DNA from: Roseomonas aeriglobus | GTDB taxonomy: Bacteria > Pseudomonadota > Alphaproteobacteria > Sphingomonadales > Sphingomonadaceae | NCBI GenBank assembly: GCA_016937575.1 | Contig: JAFHKN010000003.1 | Coordinates: 1 to 50,692, forward strand | Reading direction: 5' to 3' | DNA: 50,692 nt | Part shown: positions 38,694-49,846 of the stretch, piece after piece | Position numbering within the stretch: the first letter of the stretch is position 1 | How the letters are laid out: each line of letters starts with the position of its first letter | Program-made: the position numbers and the translations under genes | The notes under the pieces: model-generated | Database searches by the model: none | Told to the model about the DNA's origin: nothing | Seen by the model: the letters and a program-made list of their open reading frames with translations, nothing else

Positions 38694-40180
38694 CAGTCGC
38701 CCTCATAATAGGTGCGTAGCTTCGGCCGGCTTGGTGGCGGCGCCGGAGTCGCTGCGGAGACCGGCGCCAATTCAGGCAATCGCGCCGGTTTCGCGATCGG
38801 AGCCGGAGTGCGCAGGATCGCTGGAAGATAGTCTATAACGCTCGATTGCTTCTCCCTGATCTCCTGCCGCAGGCGACGCCGATGCGCGATCCGCGCCGCC
38901 TGGATGTCCTTTAGGGTGACACTGTTCGCGGCATGATCCGCATCGATCGCCCGGCACAGGAACACGTTGCGATGGAACACGCGGACTTCGCCCATGTCGC
39001 GGGGGTCGTAGCGGATCGTCACCGGCTCGCCGACGTAGGCTGCCAGCGTCGGATCGAAGTAGCGCAATCCCTCGAAGCGGATGCCGTCGCGGTGAACGGT
39101 GCGGGGCTTGGCGACCATGACCAGCAGCATGTCCAGTTCGGCAAGCGTCTCCGGCATCCGGGGCAACCAGCCATCGCCCCGCCATGCGGCTATCGGTGCC
39201 GCCCCGATCGAACGGTGGGGACGCGCATTATAGGTCGAGATGATCCAGGCGCCGATCGCCGCGTCCAGTTCGGCCAGTGAAAGGGCCGGTGGGGATACCG
39301 TCTTGCCGGCGCGCAGGTTGCCGGGGAGTTCGGCCAGCAGTTCGGTGTTGATGGTCCGGAACAGCCGCTCGATCTTGCCACGCCCCTGCGGACGGGCGAC
39401 GGCTGAGTAGATCAGCCTGATACGCAGATCGGCCGCGGCCTGTTCGAGGTGGAGGCTGGTGAAGTCCGATCCGTGATCGACGTGCAGCACATCGGGAATG
39501 CCGCACACCGGCCATGCCGGATCGGCCTTGCGCCAGATGGCCTGGCGCAGCGCGAGCGACGTATTGAGCGCGGATGGCGCGCCGAGAAACACCATGTAGC
39601 CTGCGATCACGCGGGAATGATCGTCCACCACCGTCGTCAGCCACGGCCGTGTCGGCCTGCCACGAGCATCGAGGATGAGGATGTCGAGTTCGGTGTGGTC
39701 GGCCTGCCAGATCGCGTTCGGGCGATCGGCGCGATGACGATGGACCATCTCGTATTTGTCGCGGAAAGCGGCAGCGCCCTCATGCGCGAGCGTCAGCATC
39801 GCAGGATCGATCCGGCGCACGATATCGCGAACGCTGCCGTAGGACGGCGTGTGCCATCCATATTCGCTAGCGACATGCACAACGCGACGATGGATGGTTG
39901 CGATCGAGGCCGGCGGCTTCGTCAGCGCCATGCCCTGGATCAGTTGGACCAGACCCTCCGGGAACGTCCGTGTGCCAGCTTCCGGACGAAGCGGCCGCGC
40001 GAGGCCCATTGGACCGTTGGCGGTATAGCGAGCGAGCCATCGCTGGACGGTGCGCAGCGAAACACCGGCATCGGCCGCGACTTTGGCCAGCGACGCGCCA
40101 CCATGCAGATGGGCGCGAAGTGCCGCCATTCGCCGCGCCACCTCCGCGCCTCCTGTCTCCGATCTTCGACCATCCGCCAT
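38693..40180 (-). CDS. tniA: DD35E transposase (second copy)
   Basis: Identical to 5560-7047, with the same preferred ATG. Redundant assembly copy. Confidence 0.9.
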   Translation of the reverse strand: MADGRRSETGGAEVARRMAALRAHLHGGASLAKVAADAGVSLRTVQRWLARYTANGPMGLARPLRPEAGTRTFPEGLVQLIQGMALTKPPASIATIHRRVVHVASEYGWHTPSYGSVRDIVRRIDPAMLTLAHEGAAAFRDKYEMVHRHRADRPNAIWQADHTELDILILDARGRPTRPWLTTVVDDHSRVIAGYMVFLGAPSALNTSLALRQAIWRKADPAWPVCGIPDVLHVDHGSDFTSLHLEQAAADLRIRLIYSAVARPQGRGKIERLFRTINTELLAELPGNLRAGKTVSPPALSLAELDAAIGAWIISTYNARPHRSIGAAPIAAWRGDGWLPRMPETLAELDMLLVMVAKPRTVHRDGIRFEGLRYFDPTLAAYVGEPVTIRYDPRDMGEVRVFHRNVFLCRAIDADHAANSVTLKDIQAARIAHRRRLRQEIREKQSSVIDYLPAILRTPAPIAKPARLPELAPVSAATPAPPPSRPKLRTYYEGD

Positions 40181-40327
40181 GGTGATCGCCCCCTGTCCGA
40201 TAGAGGATCGTTCAGCGGACTCGGCCGGTCGATCTCCAACAGCACGGAAAGCGGCCGAAAGCCGAGTCTCACATAGATGGTACCATATGTTTTGCGGTGA
40301 TGGGGCCTTATACGTTACACTCCGGCT

Positions 40328-40921
40328 ATGACGCACACGCTGATCGGCTATGCCCGCTGCTCGACCGACAAACAGGACCTTGCCGCCCAGCATGACGCGC
40401 TGCTCAAGCTCGGGGTGGCGGCCGATCGCATCTACACCGACAAGGGGCTCACCGGCACGAACCGGGATCGCCCCGGCCTCGACCAAGCACTAGCCGCAGT
40501 ACGAAGCGGCGACACGCTGGTAGTGCCCAAGCTTGACCGGCTCGCGCGATCAGTTCCGGACGCGCGCGCGATCGGGGACGGCCTTGCTGCCCGTGGGGTG
40601 AAGCTACAGCTTGGTGCCAGCGTCCACGATCCGGCTGACCCGATGGGTAAGCTGTTCTTCAACATCCTTGCCACCTTTGCCGAGTTCGAGGCGGACCTCA
40701 TCAAGCTCCGCACCCGCGAGGGCATGGCGGTCGCCCGCGCTAAGGGGAAGCTGCGTGGGAAGAAGCCCAAGCTGTCCGATCGGCAGCAGAAGGAGCTTCG
40801 TCGCATGTACGATACCGACGACTACTCGATCAGCGACCTCGCCGAGCTGTTCTCGATTTCCCGGCCGACCGTTTATCGAACGCTCGGCAGGCATGCTGCC
40901 ACAGCGGCGGCAGCGGCATGA
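40328..40921 (+). CDS. Serine resolvase of the transposition module (second copy)
   Basis: Identical to 7195-7788. Redundant assembly copy. Confidence 0.92.
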   Translation: MTHTLIGYARCSTDKQDLAAQHDALLKLGVAADRIYTDKGLTGTNRDRPGLDQALAAVRSGDTLVVPKLDRLARSVPDARAIGDGLAARGVKLQLGASVHDPADPMGKLFFNILATFAEFEADLIKLRTREGMAVARAKGKLRGKKPKLSDRQQKELRRMYDTDDYSISDLAELFSISRPTVYRTLGRHAATAAAAA

Positions 40922-41712
40922 ATCTCACCGAACAACAAGATGCGAGTAGTGCTCGCCGCTTCGACTTCATCCTTCGCCAAGGGCTGTGGCTGGTTTCACT
41001 TCTAGCATCCATCACGCTGCCCGTTGTTTACTTTTCACGTCCGTTTGCGCCGGTTACACCCGGCCTCACCAGTATTCTCGGTTGGGGTAGCCTCTTAGGC
41101 GTGATAGCTGGCTTGGGGTCTGCGGCTTTTTATGTTCCTCTGATGCGGCGTCAGTCTACCATTGGCCGCATCGGTTATTGGCTTACCTCGGCCATGATGG
41201 GTGCTTTCGCCGGTTGGGCAGCACTGGGTCTGCTGAATGACCGTGGTGGCACCCCTCTCGGAGATGTCGAACTGCCGATCGCCCGCGTCGAGCAGGCAGG
41301 TGATCAGTTCAGCATTTATACTATGCTACCTTCCTCACCCTCAAATATTATGCGGATATCATCGACCGAAATCATTGGCCTTCCTGTTGCCGGCCAATGC
41401 CTGTTCGGCAGATTGCGACGTGGTCTGTTCGCGGCTTCCTGGCTGTCGCGCCTTTCGGTTACGTCATGTTCGGCAAAGCGAGGTGAAGCAGGAACGAACG
41501 TGCTGATGCCGATAAATCGATGGATGGACTGGCGCTGGCACAAACCACGATCCTTCAGGCTGGACGGATCTCACCAAGCCTATGATGAGGCCCTTCCTCA
41601 GAGCGCAACGTGCCGGACCGAGCGGGAAAGCTGGCTTTATCAGTGCTTCCCCAAAGGAGCAGGCCGCAGGAGGCGACAATCAGTGATGTCACTTCGTGAC
41701 ATTTACCGCTGA
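40918..41712 (+). CDS. Small membrane protein, suspect C-terminus (second copy)
   Basis: Identical to 7785-8579, including the odd C-terminal half. Agreement between copies makes a random contig-end error less likely for this gene. Confidence 0.5.
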   Translation: MNLTEQQDASSARRFDFILRQGLWLVSLLASITLPVVYFSRPFAPVTPGLTSILGWGSLLGVIAGLGSAAFYVPLMRRQSTIGRIGYWLTSAMMGAFAGWAALGLLNDRGGTPLGDVELPIARVEQAGDQFSIYTMLPSSPSNIMRISSTEIIGLPVAGQCLFGRLRRGLFAASWLSRLSVTSCSAKRGEAGTNVLMPINRWMDWRWHKPRSFRLDGSHQAYDEALPQSATCRTERESWLYQCFPKGAGRRRRQSVMSLRDIYR

Positions 41713-41747
41713 AAGCTACAAAGCTGGGGCAGGGGGTTGGTGTCAGA
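41693..41747. repeat. Right inverted repeat of the transposition module (second copy)
   Basis: Same as 8560-8614. Redundant assembly copy; the palindromic box follows at 41741-41763. Confidence 0.78.
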
Positions 41748-41814
41748 ACCGACCGGTTATGACACCAGCAGCGTTACGGACTAGAACGGCGAAACAGTAA
41801 ACGTGTCGGCGTGA

Positions 41815-42360
41815 TCAGTCGGGGATCAGTGCCCAACCACGCAGTTGCAAAGTCGCCATAGTCGTCAGCGCAGACACGTCAGTTTCGACACTCTTTCCTA
41901 CCGTAGCGGGGTCGATCCCGTTTCCGATAAGAGCTTGGCTGCATACCCGAACGGATACACCCGCCTTTTTCAACGCCTCAATTAAGGCAAGGTTGGGATT
42001 CGCAGCTACTCCCGTCTTTGTCGCATAGGCGCGATCTTCGGTAACGATGGGCGTCGCCGGACCGTGGACGATCACGACGACATCGCCTTGTTCTGGACGA
42101 ACGCCATCGTTGCCCAGCAGGTTCAAAAAGCGGGCGACCTTCTCCAGCGATGGATTGATTTTATCCGGCGTTGCCGCGGCCTTGGTCACATTGAACAGCA
42201 CGCGATAGCGCAACTTGCGATCGGGCCGTTCCGCAGCACCTTCGACGGGTGTGATCGCGCCATATCCCGGTATCACCGCCTGCCTAGGCACGCCGGCTGA
42301 AGCACTGACGCTGCTCATGAGTGACAAGCATCCTGCAAGAGCAATGATTGGCATACGCAT
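41815..42360 (-). CDS. DsrE-family periplasmic protein (second copy)
   Basis: Identical to 8682-9227. Redundant assembly copy. Confidence 0.8.
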   Translation of the reverse strand: MRMPIIALAGCLSLMSSVSASAGVPRQAVIPGYGAITPVEGAAERPDRKLRYRVLFNVTKAAATPDKINPSLEKVARFLNLLGNDGVRPEQGDVVVIVHGPATPIVTEDRAYATKTGVAANPNLALIEALKKAGVSVRVCSQALIGNGIDPATVGKSVETDVSALTTMATLQLRGWALIPD

Positions 42361-42388
42361 CCGCTTTTTCCTTCTTCAGCCGAAATGA

Positions 42389-42796
42389 TCAGCCAACTCT
42401 CGCAAAAACGGCCGCACCGATGTTTTGCGGTCGAACCACGGACGGCGTCTCGCGCGGTCGCACTGGGCGGGGGGCCGGGGCCGTTTGGGGAGCCGACAGA
42501 TCGTCGGCTCCGAACATCGCCTCCAGGGTTCGCACACACAGTGCGGCTGCATCGTCGGCAAGACGGTAGTGAACCTGCTTCGCCTCACGCCTGGTCTTCA
42601 CCAGATCGGCGCGCCGCAGCTCGGCAAGCTGCTGACTGAGCGCTGGTTGGGTCACGCCCGTGGCCGCCTCGATGTCCGCCACCTGCCGTTCGCCACCCAG
42701 CAGATAGGACAGGATCATAAGGCGCTGCGGCTGCGCGAACACGCGCAGCTTCTCGACTGCAACGTCGGCAAGCGCGCGGGACTGGTAGATCGCCAT
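42389..42796 (-). CDS. ArsR/SmtB-family regulator (second copy)
   Basis: Identical to 9256-9663; it also shows the single cysteine, so this is not a local base-call error in one copy. Confidence 0.85.
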   Translation of the reverse strand: MAIYQSRALADVAVEKLRVFAQPQRLMILSYLLGGERQVADIEAATGVTQPALSQQLAELRRADLVKTRREAKQVHYRLADDAAALCVRTLEAMFGADDLSAPQTAPAPRPVRPRETPSVVRPQNIGAAVFARVG

Positions 42797-43413
42797 CACC
42801 GGTCAGCCTTCGTCTGGTGAAACCAGTCGGCGCCTGCGTTCCCCGGCAAAGCGGGAGGCAGGAGCACGTCGTCGCCCGGCTGCCAGTCAGCGGGCGTATA
42901 GGCCTCGCCATCGGCCGAACGCTGCAACGCCCTGACCGTGCGAAGCATCTCGTCGACCGAGCGCCCGACATTCATCGGATACCAGCTGAGTGCGCGGATA
43001 ATGCCTTTGGGATCGATGAAGTAGGTTGCACGTACCGTTGAGGCATCGCCAGCCTGCTCGTCGAGCATGCCGTAGGCATACCCAACCGCCATCGACGGAT
43101 CCTCGATCACCGGAAACGGCACCTCGACATCAAAAACGTCGTGGATCGCGCGAAGCCAGGCGACATGAGAGTAGAGGCTGTCGACCGACAGCCCCAACAA
43201 TACGCAATCCAGCTCCTCGAATTGAGGGGCCGCTTTAGCCAAGGCCACAAACTCGCTCGTGCAAACCGGCGTGAAGTCAGCAGGGTGCGAGAAAAACACA
43301 ATCCAGCGCCCACGATACTGATCGAGCGCAATCTCGCCCTGAGTGGTGCGGGCGGTGAAGTTCGGGGCTGCATCCCCGATGCGCAGCGAGCGCGGCATGT
43401 TCGCTTCCATCAT
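42796..43413 (-). CDS. 1-Cys peroxiredoxin (second copy)
   Basis: Identical to 9663-10280. Redundant assembly copy. Confidence 0.9.
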   Translation of the reverse strand: MMEANMPRSLRIGDAAPNFTARTTQGEIALDQYRGRWIVFFSHPADFTPVCTSEFVALAKAAPQFEELDCVLLGLSVDSLYSHVAWLRAIHDVFDVEVPFPVIEDPSMAVGYAYGMLDEQAGDASTVRATYFIDPKGIIRALSWYPMNVGRSVDEMLRTVRALQRSADGEAYTPADWQPGDDVLLPPALPGNAGADWFHQTKADR

Positions 43414-43504
43414 TTCCATTCCTCCCAAATGGCACGAACACCCCGTTGACGCAATACGCTTACACAGCTACATAAACCATGAGTTTGTTTAAATGGAGAT
43501 GGTC

Positions 43505-44422
43505 ATGGACCCGGTTTTGAGCGAAGCCAACGCCCAGATCAGACGCGCAAAAGCGGCCGGATCGCCGGTCGTTCAGTCCTTCTTTGATGAGCCTACCAAC
43601 ACAGCGACCTACGTCGTTTGGGACGTGGCGACGAAAAAGGCTGCGATCGTCGACAGCGTCCTCGATTTTGACGCCGCGGCTGGCCGGACCAAAACCGCGT
43701 CGGCGGACGCAGTGATCGCTTACGTGCGGGATCAGGGACTGACGGTCGATTGGCTGCTGGAAACCCATGCTCATGCCGATCACCTGTCTGCGGCACCTTA
43801 TCTTCAGCAGGCGCTTGGCGGGCAGCTCGCGATCGGTCGTGAGATCATCCGGGTTCAGAACGTGTTCGGCAAAATCTTCAACGCCGGCACCGATTTTGAG
43901 CGCAACGGTTCCGAGTTCGACCGGCTGTTCGAGGACGGCGACCGCTTTGCCATCGGCAACATCGACGCCATTGCGCTGCACGTGCCCGGCCATACGCCGG
44001 CGGACATGGCCTATGCGATTGGGGACGCGGTCTTCACCGGCGATACGCTCTTCATGCCCGATTACGGCACCGCGCGGGCAGACTTCCCTGGTGGCGACGC
44101 ACGCCAGCTATTCCGCTCGATCCGCCGGCTCATGCAGCTGCCGGACGAGACGCGCCTGTTCCTCTGCCACGACTACAAGGCGGTGGGTCGCGACCAATAT
44201 GTCTGGGAGACGACTGTAGGCGCACAGCGTGTCGGCAACGTGCATGTCCACGAAGGGGTCAGCGAAGACGACTTCGTCGCGATGCGGACCAGTCGCGACG
44301 CCACCTTGTCGATGCCGAAGCTCATCCTGCCCTCGATCCAGGTGAACATGCGCGGTGGTCATCTGCCGGAGCCGGAAGCCAACGGCACCCGCTACCTCAA
44401 AATTCCGCTGGATGCGCTGTGA
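43505..44422 (+). CDS. Persulfide dioxygenase 1 (second copy)
   Basis: Identical to 10372-11289, with the same divergent promoter region in front. Redundant assembly copy. Confidence 0.92.
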   Translation: MDPVLSEANAQIRRAKAAGSPVVQSFFDEPTNTATYVVWDVATKKAAIVDSVLDFDAAAGRTKTASADAVIAYVRDQGLTVDWLLETHAHADHLSAAPYLQQALGGQLAIGREIIRVQNVFGKIFNAGTDFERNGSEFDRLFEDGDRFAIGNIDAIALHVPGHTPADMAYAIGDAVFTGDTLFMPDYGTARADFPGGDARQLFRSIRRLMQLPDETRLFLCHDYKAVGRDQYVWETTVGAQRVGNVHVHEGVSEDDFVAMRTSRDATLSMPKLILPSIQVNMRGGHLPEPEANGTRYLKIPLDAL

Positions 44423-44859
44423 TGCCAGGCTTTCCCCATGCCATGCCGCTCGAAGGCTTCATCGGCGGGCTGATGATCGGTGTCGCCGCGGCGATCATGC
44501 TGCTGGGCAACGGGCGCATCGCCGGTGTCAGCGGCATGTTCGCAAGAGTTTTGGGTCTTACCGATGGAGGTCCACCATGGGCCCTCGCGCTGCTCTTTAC
44601 CGCGGGTCTGCCCTTGGGCGCGGGTATTGCTGCGGCCAGTTTGGGCGTGAAAGCCAGCTTTCCGGCATCGCTTTCGCTGATTGCCGTCGCCGGTCTGGTC
44701 GTCGGTATCGGAACGCGGCTTGGGTCCGGGTGCACCAGTGGTCACGGCGTATGCGGCCTGTCCCGCCTGTCGCCCCGGTCCATCGCCGCGACCGTCACGT
44801 TCATGGCGACCGGCGTCGTCACGGTCACGATCATGCGTCTGTCCGGGGTGATACTGTGA
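44422..44859 (+). CDS. YeeE/YedE transporter, first half (second copy)
   Basis: Identical to 11289-11726. Redundant assembly copy. Confidence 0.88.
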   Translation: MPGFPHAMPLEGFIGGLMIGVAAAIMLLGNGRIAGVSGMFARVLGLTDGGPPWALALLFTAGLPLGAGIAAASLGVKASFPASLSLIAVAGLVVGIGTRLGSGCTSGHGVCGLSRLSPRSIAATVTFMATGVVTVTIMRLSGVIL

Positions 44860-45284
44860 TGCGCCAGAACCTCATTTCACTCGCTAGCGGGACGCTGTTC
44901 GGCGCCGGCCTTGCCATCTCCGGAATGATCGATCCGGCGCGGGTGCGCGCGTTCCTCGATGTCACCGGCGCGTGGGACCCGACCTTGGCGTTCGTCATGG
45001 CAGGCGCGATCCTGCCGATGGCGATAGCCTGGTTCGTCGTGCGGCGTCGCTCGACCCCGATCGCGGCCGAACAATTCCACACGCCCGCCACCTCGCCGAT
45101 CGACCGGCGCCTCATCGGCGGTGCGGCCTTGTTCGGCATAGGCTGGGGCATCGTCGGATTGTGCCCAGGTCCCGCCATTGCCGCACTGGCGATCCAGCCT
45201 CTGCCGGCACTGGTCTTCATCGCTGCAATGGCCCTCGGCGTTGCCGTCCACCGCTTTGCATTCACTTCCCGCCGTTCGGCCTGA
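44859..45284 (+). CDS. YeeE/YedE transporter, second half (second copy)
   Basis: Identical to 11726-12151. Redundant assembly copy. Confidence 0.87.
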   Translation: MRQNLISLASGTLFGAGLAISGMIDPARVRAFLDVTGAWDPTLAFVMAGAILPMAIAWFVVRRRSTPIAAEQFHTPATSPIDRRLIGGAALFGIGWGIVGLCPGPAIAALAIQPLPALVFIAAMALGVAVHRFAFTSRRSA

Positions 45285-45302
45285 TCAGACAGGAGACATC
45301 AC

Positions 45303-45737
45303 ATGGCTTTCAAGCAGATCACCTCGTCCTTCTCTGCCGCCCCCCAGCTGACGCAAGACGACCTCGCCGCTGCCGCGAAGGCAGGATATCGCTCGATCAT
45401 CTCAAGCCGCCCGGACGGCGAGGAGGCGGGCCAGCCAAGCGCGGAAGAAATGGCCCGAATGGCAGGCGACCACGGTCTCGCGTTTGCCCATGTCCCTATC
45501 GTACCGGGCAAGGCGACTGACGCCGATGCGGATCGCATGAAGGAGGCGCTAGCCACGCTGCCACAGCCGACGCTCGGCTTCTGCCGTAGCGGGACGCGCG
45601 CGGCGACCTTGTGGGCGTTGGCCGAGGCCGATCGCGCCGACCCGGCGACGATCGTCGACCAAGCAAAGGCAGCCGGGTACGACCTTGCCGATCTCACGCC
45701 TGCGCTGAAGCGCCGTTCCGAAAGGGCTGATCAATGA
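45303..45737 (+). CDS. DUF442 protein (second copy)
   Basis: Identical to 12170-12604. Redundant assembly copy. Confidence 0.88.
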   Translation: MAFKQITSSFSAAPQLTQDDLAAAAKAGYRSIISSRPDGEEAGQPSAEEMARMAGDHGLAFAHVPIVPGKATDADADRMKEALATLPQPTLGFCRSGTRAATLWALAEADRADPATIVDQAKAAGYDLADLTPALKRRSERADQ

Positions 45738-46965
45738 CCTACGACATCGTCATCATCGGGGGCGGTGCCGCCGGCATCGCGACCGCTTCCAGCATTCTGA
45801 AGCGCAACGCCAAAGTGACGATCGCGGTCGTCGATCCGGCGACCGACCATTATTACCAGCCCGGCTGGACGATGGTGGGGGCCGGCGTCTTCACTCCCGA
45901 ACAGACGCGCAAGGCCGAATCCGACATAATGCCAAAGGGCGTTAAGTGGGTACGGTTGCCCGCCGTTGCCATCGACCCCGACCGTAACACGGTCGAGCTC
46001 GAAGACGGTGACACATTGACCTATCGCGTTCTGGTCGTCGCGCCCGGGCTGCGCCTGGCGTGGGAGAAGATCGAAGGGCTGCCTGAGGCTCTCGGCCGCA
46101 ACGGCGTCACCTCCAACTATCGCTACGATCTGGCACCCTACACCTACCAGCTCGTCAAGGAATTGCGGCAGGGGCGGGCGCTGTTCTCGCAGCCACCCAT
46201 GCCGATCAAGTGCGCCGGCGCACCGCAGAAAGCGATGTATCTCTCCTGCGACATCTGGCGGGATAGCGGCGTTCTCCCAGCTATCGACGTCGAGTTCCAT
46301 AATGCCGGCGCAGCCCTGTTCGGGGTCCCGACCTACGTCCCGGCGCTGATGGAATATGTCGAGAAGTACGGTATCGATCTCAGGCTTGAGTCCAACCTGG
46401 TCGCGGTCGACGCCGATCGCCGCGTCGCCACGTTCGAGCGCAAGCAGGACGGCGTCTCCGAGCGGATCGAACGTGAGTTCGATATGCTCCATGTCGTGCC
46501 ACCTCAGGTGTCACATGCGGTCGTCGCAAATAGCCCGCTTGCGGCTGCGAGCGGCTTCGTCGAGGTCGACGAGACTACGCTGCGGCACAAGCGATTTGAA
46601 AACATCTTTGGCCTTGGCGATGCCGCTGGCACCAGCAACGCCAAGACCGCCGCTGCTGCTCGCGTCCAGGCGCCCGTGGTCGCAGTCAACGCGCTGGCCG
46701 CGCTCGACGGCAGACCCCCGTTGCCGATTATAATGGTTACGGCTCATGCCCGCTCACGGTCGAACGCGGTAAGATCGTCCTCGCCGAGTTCGGCTATGGC
46801 GGAAAGCTGCTGCCCAGCTTCCCATCCTGGCTGCTGGACGGAACGCGTCCGACGCGCACCGCGTGGTTCCTGAAAGAGCGGATGCTGCCCCCGATCTACT
46901 GGCAGGGCATGCTGAAAGGCCGTGAGTGGATGGCCGCTCCACACGAGATCGGCAAGGCGGCATGA
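45734..46965 (+). pseudogene. sqr: Sulfide:quinone oxidoreductase (second copy, frameshifted by sequence error)
   Basis: One C is missing from a C run near 46718 relative to 12601-13833, so the frame switches after GRPP and ends in nonsense at 46873. The correct frame resumes to the stop at 46963-46965. Use the first copy. Confidence 0.85.
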
Positions 46966-47745
46966 TCCTCGAACCAATCCAGTATCTGCTTGGCGCCTTG
47001 TCCGGCAGCCTGGTCGGATTCACCCTCGGGCTCGTCGGTGGCGGTGGCTCGATCCTCGCCGTGCCGCTCATGGTGTATCTGGTGCGCGTTCCCGACGCGC
47101 ACCTCGCCATCGGTTACGAGCGCGTTTGCCGTGGCGGCCAATGCCGCGACCGGTCTGATCGGTCATGCCAAGGCTCATACCGTAAAATGGCGGTGCGGCG
47201 GCATGTATGCGACTGCCGGCGTCATCGGTGCGCTACTCGGATCCACCGCGGGCAAGGCCGTCGATGGCGGCAAGCTCCTCTTTCTATTCGCGCTCGTCAT
47301 GATCGTCGTCGGCGTTGTGATGCTGCGCGGGCGGGGTGACGCTGGTAATCCCGGTGCAGAATGCAACCGGGAGAAGGCGCCCAAGGTGCTGGGTTATGGC
47401 CTCGGCACCGGACTGTTTTCAGGCTTCTTTGGCATCGGTGGTGGCTTCCTGATCGTTCCCGGACTGATTGGATCGACGGGCATGCCGATCCTCAACGCCG
47501 TCGGCACGTCGCTGATCGCCGTCACCGCGTTCGGGCTAACGACCGCTGCCAACTACGCGTTCTCCGGGCTTGTGGATTGGCCGCTCGCCTTCGCCTTCAT
47601 CGGCGGTGGAGTTATCGGCGGGTTGATCGGCACGCGGATCGCTAAGCGTCTGGGCACGGGCAGTACGCTCACCACGGTTTTCGCAATGCTGATCTTCGTG
47701 GTCGCAGCCTATATGCTCTGGAAGAGCGCAGGCGCGTTTCTGTGA
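46962..47745 (+). pseudogene. TauE/SafE exporter (second copy, frameshifted by sequence error)
   Basis: An extra T near 47114 (ATCGGTTACGAG instead of ATCGGTACGAG) breaks the frame relative to 13830-14612. Use the first copy. Confidence 0.85.
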
Positions 47746-48550
47746 TGGGCAGCGCAATTGCCATCGGGCCGCTGATGATGGCGGTCGATCGCGGATTGGC
47801 GGTTCTGTGCGTCGCCGTGTTCCTCGGTTTGACGGCGCTGGCGGGACGGTTCCGCTTCCCGCGAGTGTCGATGGTCGCGACCAGTGCTATTGTCGTCGGG
47901 CTGGTGACGGCCCGGATCGGCTATGTCGCGACGCATTGGGCGAGCTACGCCGATGCTCCACTTTCCATCCTAGCTATATGGCAGGGAGGCTTCTCGGCCG
48001 TCGCCGGCCTCGCCGGCGCTGCGGTAACGCTGGCGTTCCGGCTCGGCCGACGCGCGCTCTGGCGATAGGCTGGGCAGCGCTTGCCGTAGCTGGCGGCCTC
48101 TGGTTCACGCTTCAGGCGCTGATTCCCGCCCGTGACCTACGGCCCCTTTCCCTATCATCTCGCCCTAACGACGCCATCCGGCGCTCCGCTCCCGCTTGAT
48201 CGTTTCCGGGGTCGTCCCTTCGTGGTCAATCTTGGGCGACATGGTGCGGCCCATGCCGGCGCGAGCTGCCGATGCTCGATGCTGCTGCGTCGCGCCGTGG
48301 AGAGGTTCCGATTCTGCTCGCCGATCAGGGTGAGGCGCCGGCGACCGTTACCCAGTTTCCTTACCCGAAGGCATCGGTGCCGGCAACGTCGCGCTTGATC
48401 CCGACCGTAGGCTTTCCCGAGCCTTCGAAGTCGCCGGCTATCCCGCAACCGCCTTCGTCGCCGCGAATGGCACGATCGTGCAGCTCAGCTCGGAGAGTTG
48501 TCGCGCGCCGCGCTCGCCGATGGAATGATAAGGCAAGGAAACACCGATGA
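47745..48550 (+). pseudogene. Lgt-like/TlpA fusion (second copy, multiple sequence errors)
   Basis: At least six indels between 48050 and 48530 relative to 14612-15421, including loss of a base at the WCGPC-coding region. Use the first copy. Confidence 0.85.
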
Positions 48551-49180
48551 ACCGCCGCAACCTTCTCTTTCGCGGCGCTCTAGCCGCCGCTTGGCTTTCG
48601 CCGTCCGATGACACCTGCGGTCGGGCAGCAGCAGCCTGATTTGTCGCGCAAGGCAGTCGTCGACGATCCCGTAGCCCCCAAGCGGGCCGGCACCGCCTAT
48701 GACGTCACCGTTGTCGAGTTCTTCGACTACAACTGCCCTATTGCCGTCGCATGGAGCCGGTGCTGAACGCGCTGCTTCGCTCCGACCCGAAGGTCCGGAT
48801 CGTGTATCGGGATTGGCCAATATTCGGACCCGCCTCCCGTGAGGCGTCCCGGGCGCCGTCGCGAGCCAGTGGCAGGGCAGGCATGCCGCCTTCCATGGAG
48901 CGCTGCTTGCCTCGCCGGCGCGGCTCGGACAGCGCCGGTATCAGGGCAGCTGCTGTGAAAGCCAAGGTGGGATTGGCCGCGTCCTGCAACGTGACCTGAA
49001 GACGCGTGGCGCGGAAATCGATGCGCTGCTCGCACGCACCCAATGCGATTGCCCGAAGCGATCGGGTTCAATGGGACGCCGGCGCTGATCGTCGGCTCGC
49101 AGGTCGTGGCCGGCGCGGTCGATCTGCCGGCGCTCCGCCGCCTCGTCGCCACGGCGCGCAGCAAGCCCGGAGGGCGTTGA
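48547..49180 (+). pseudogene. DsbA-family CPYC protein (second copy, multiple sequence errors)
   Basis: About ten indels relative to 15418-16047, including one in the CPYC-coding region near 48740. Use the first copy. Confidence 0.85.
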
Positions 49181-49182
49181 GC

Positions 49183-49826
49183 GTGCCGGGGCCACTCAGT
49201 CGGAGGCAGGCGGTCGGGCTCGGCGCTGTAGTCGTGGGGGCTGGGCGGTCGGGACAGGTGCTGCGGCGCACCGCCCCGATTGGGGCGTGACGTTGGTCCG
49301 ACCGCCGACCTGATCCTGACAGGCGGCAGTTCGCCTGAGCACGGTCCTGCCGACGCGACGTTGCGGCTTGCCGTTTTCACCGATTATCGTTGCCCGGCCT
49401 GCCGTCACGCCTTCCCCGCGTTGGAAGAGGCCGTGCGACGCGATGGCAAAATTAGGGTCATCTACAAGGATTGGCCGATCTTCGGTCCACCGTCTGAACG
49501 TGCCGCGAGCGTTGCGCTCAGCTGTGCCGAACAGGGCATCTACCCGGTCGTCCATCGCCAGCTGATGGCCGACAACCGTACGATTTGACGACGACATGCT
49601 GCGGGACGTCGTAATCGGCGCTGGCGGTGACTGGCTGAGCGCAACGACGTGGCTTGCTTCGCATGCACAGGCTGTCGCGGCGCGCCTGCGTGCGAACGGC
49701 CAAGAGGCCTATTCGATCGGCTTGGCCGGCACCCCGGGCTTTCTTGCCGGACGCATGCTGGTGATGGGCGCGATCGATCCGGGTGATTTCGAGCGGTTGT
49801 TCGCGCGGGCGCGGGCAGAAAGCTAA
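49183..49826 (+). pseudogene. DsbA-family CPAC protein (second copy, multiple sequence errors)
   Basis: Indels near 49240, 49284 and 49585 relative to 16050-16691. Use the first copy. Confidence 0.85.
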
Positions 49827-49846
49827 CAGAGCGAGAGGATGAAAAC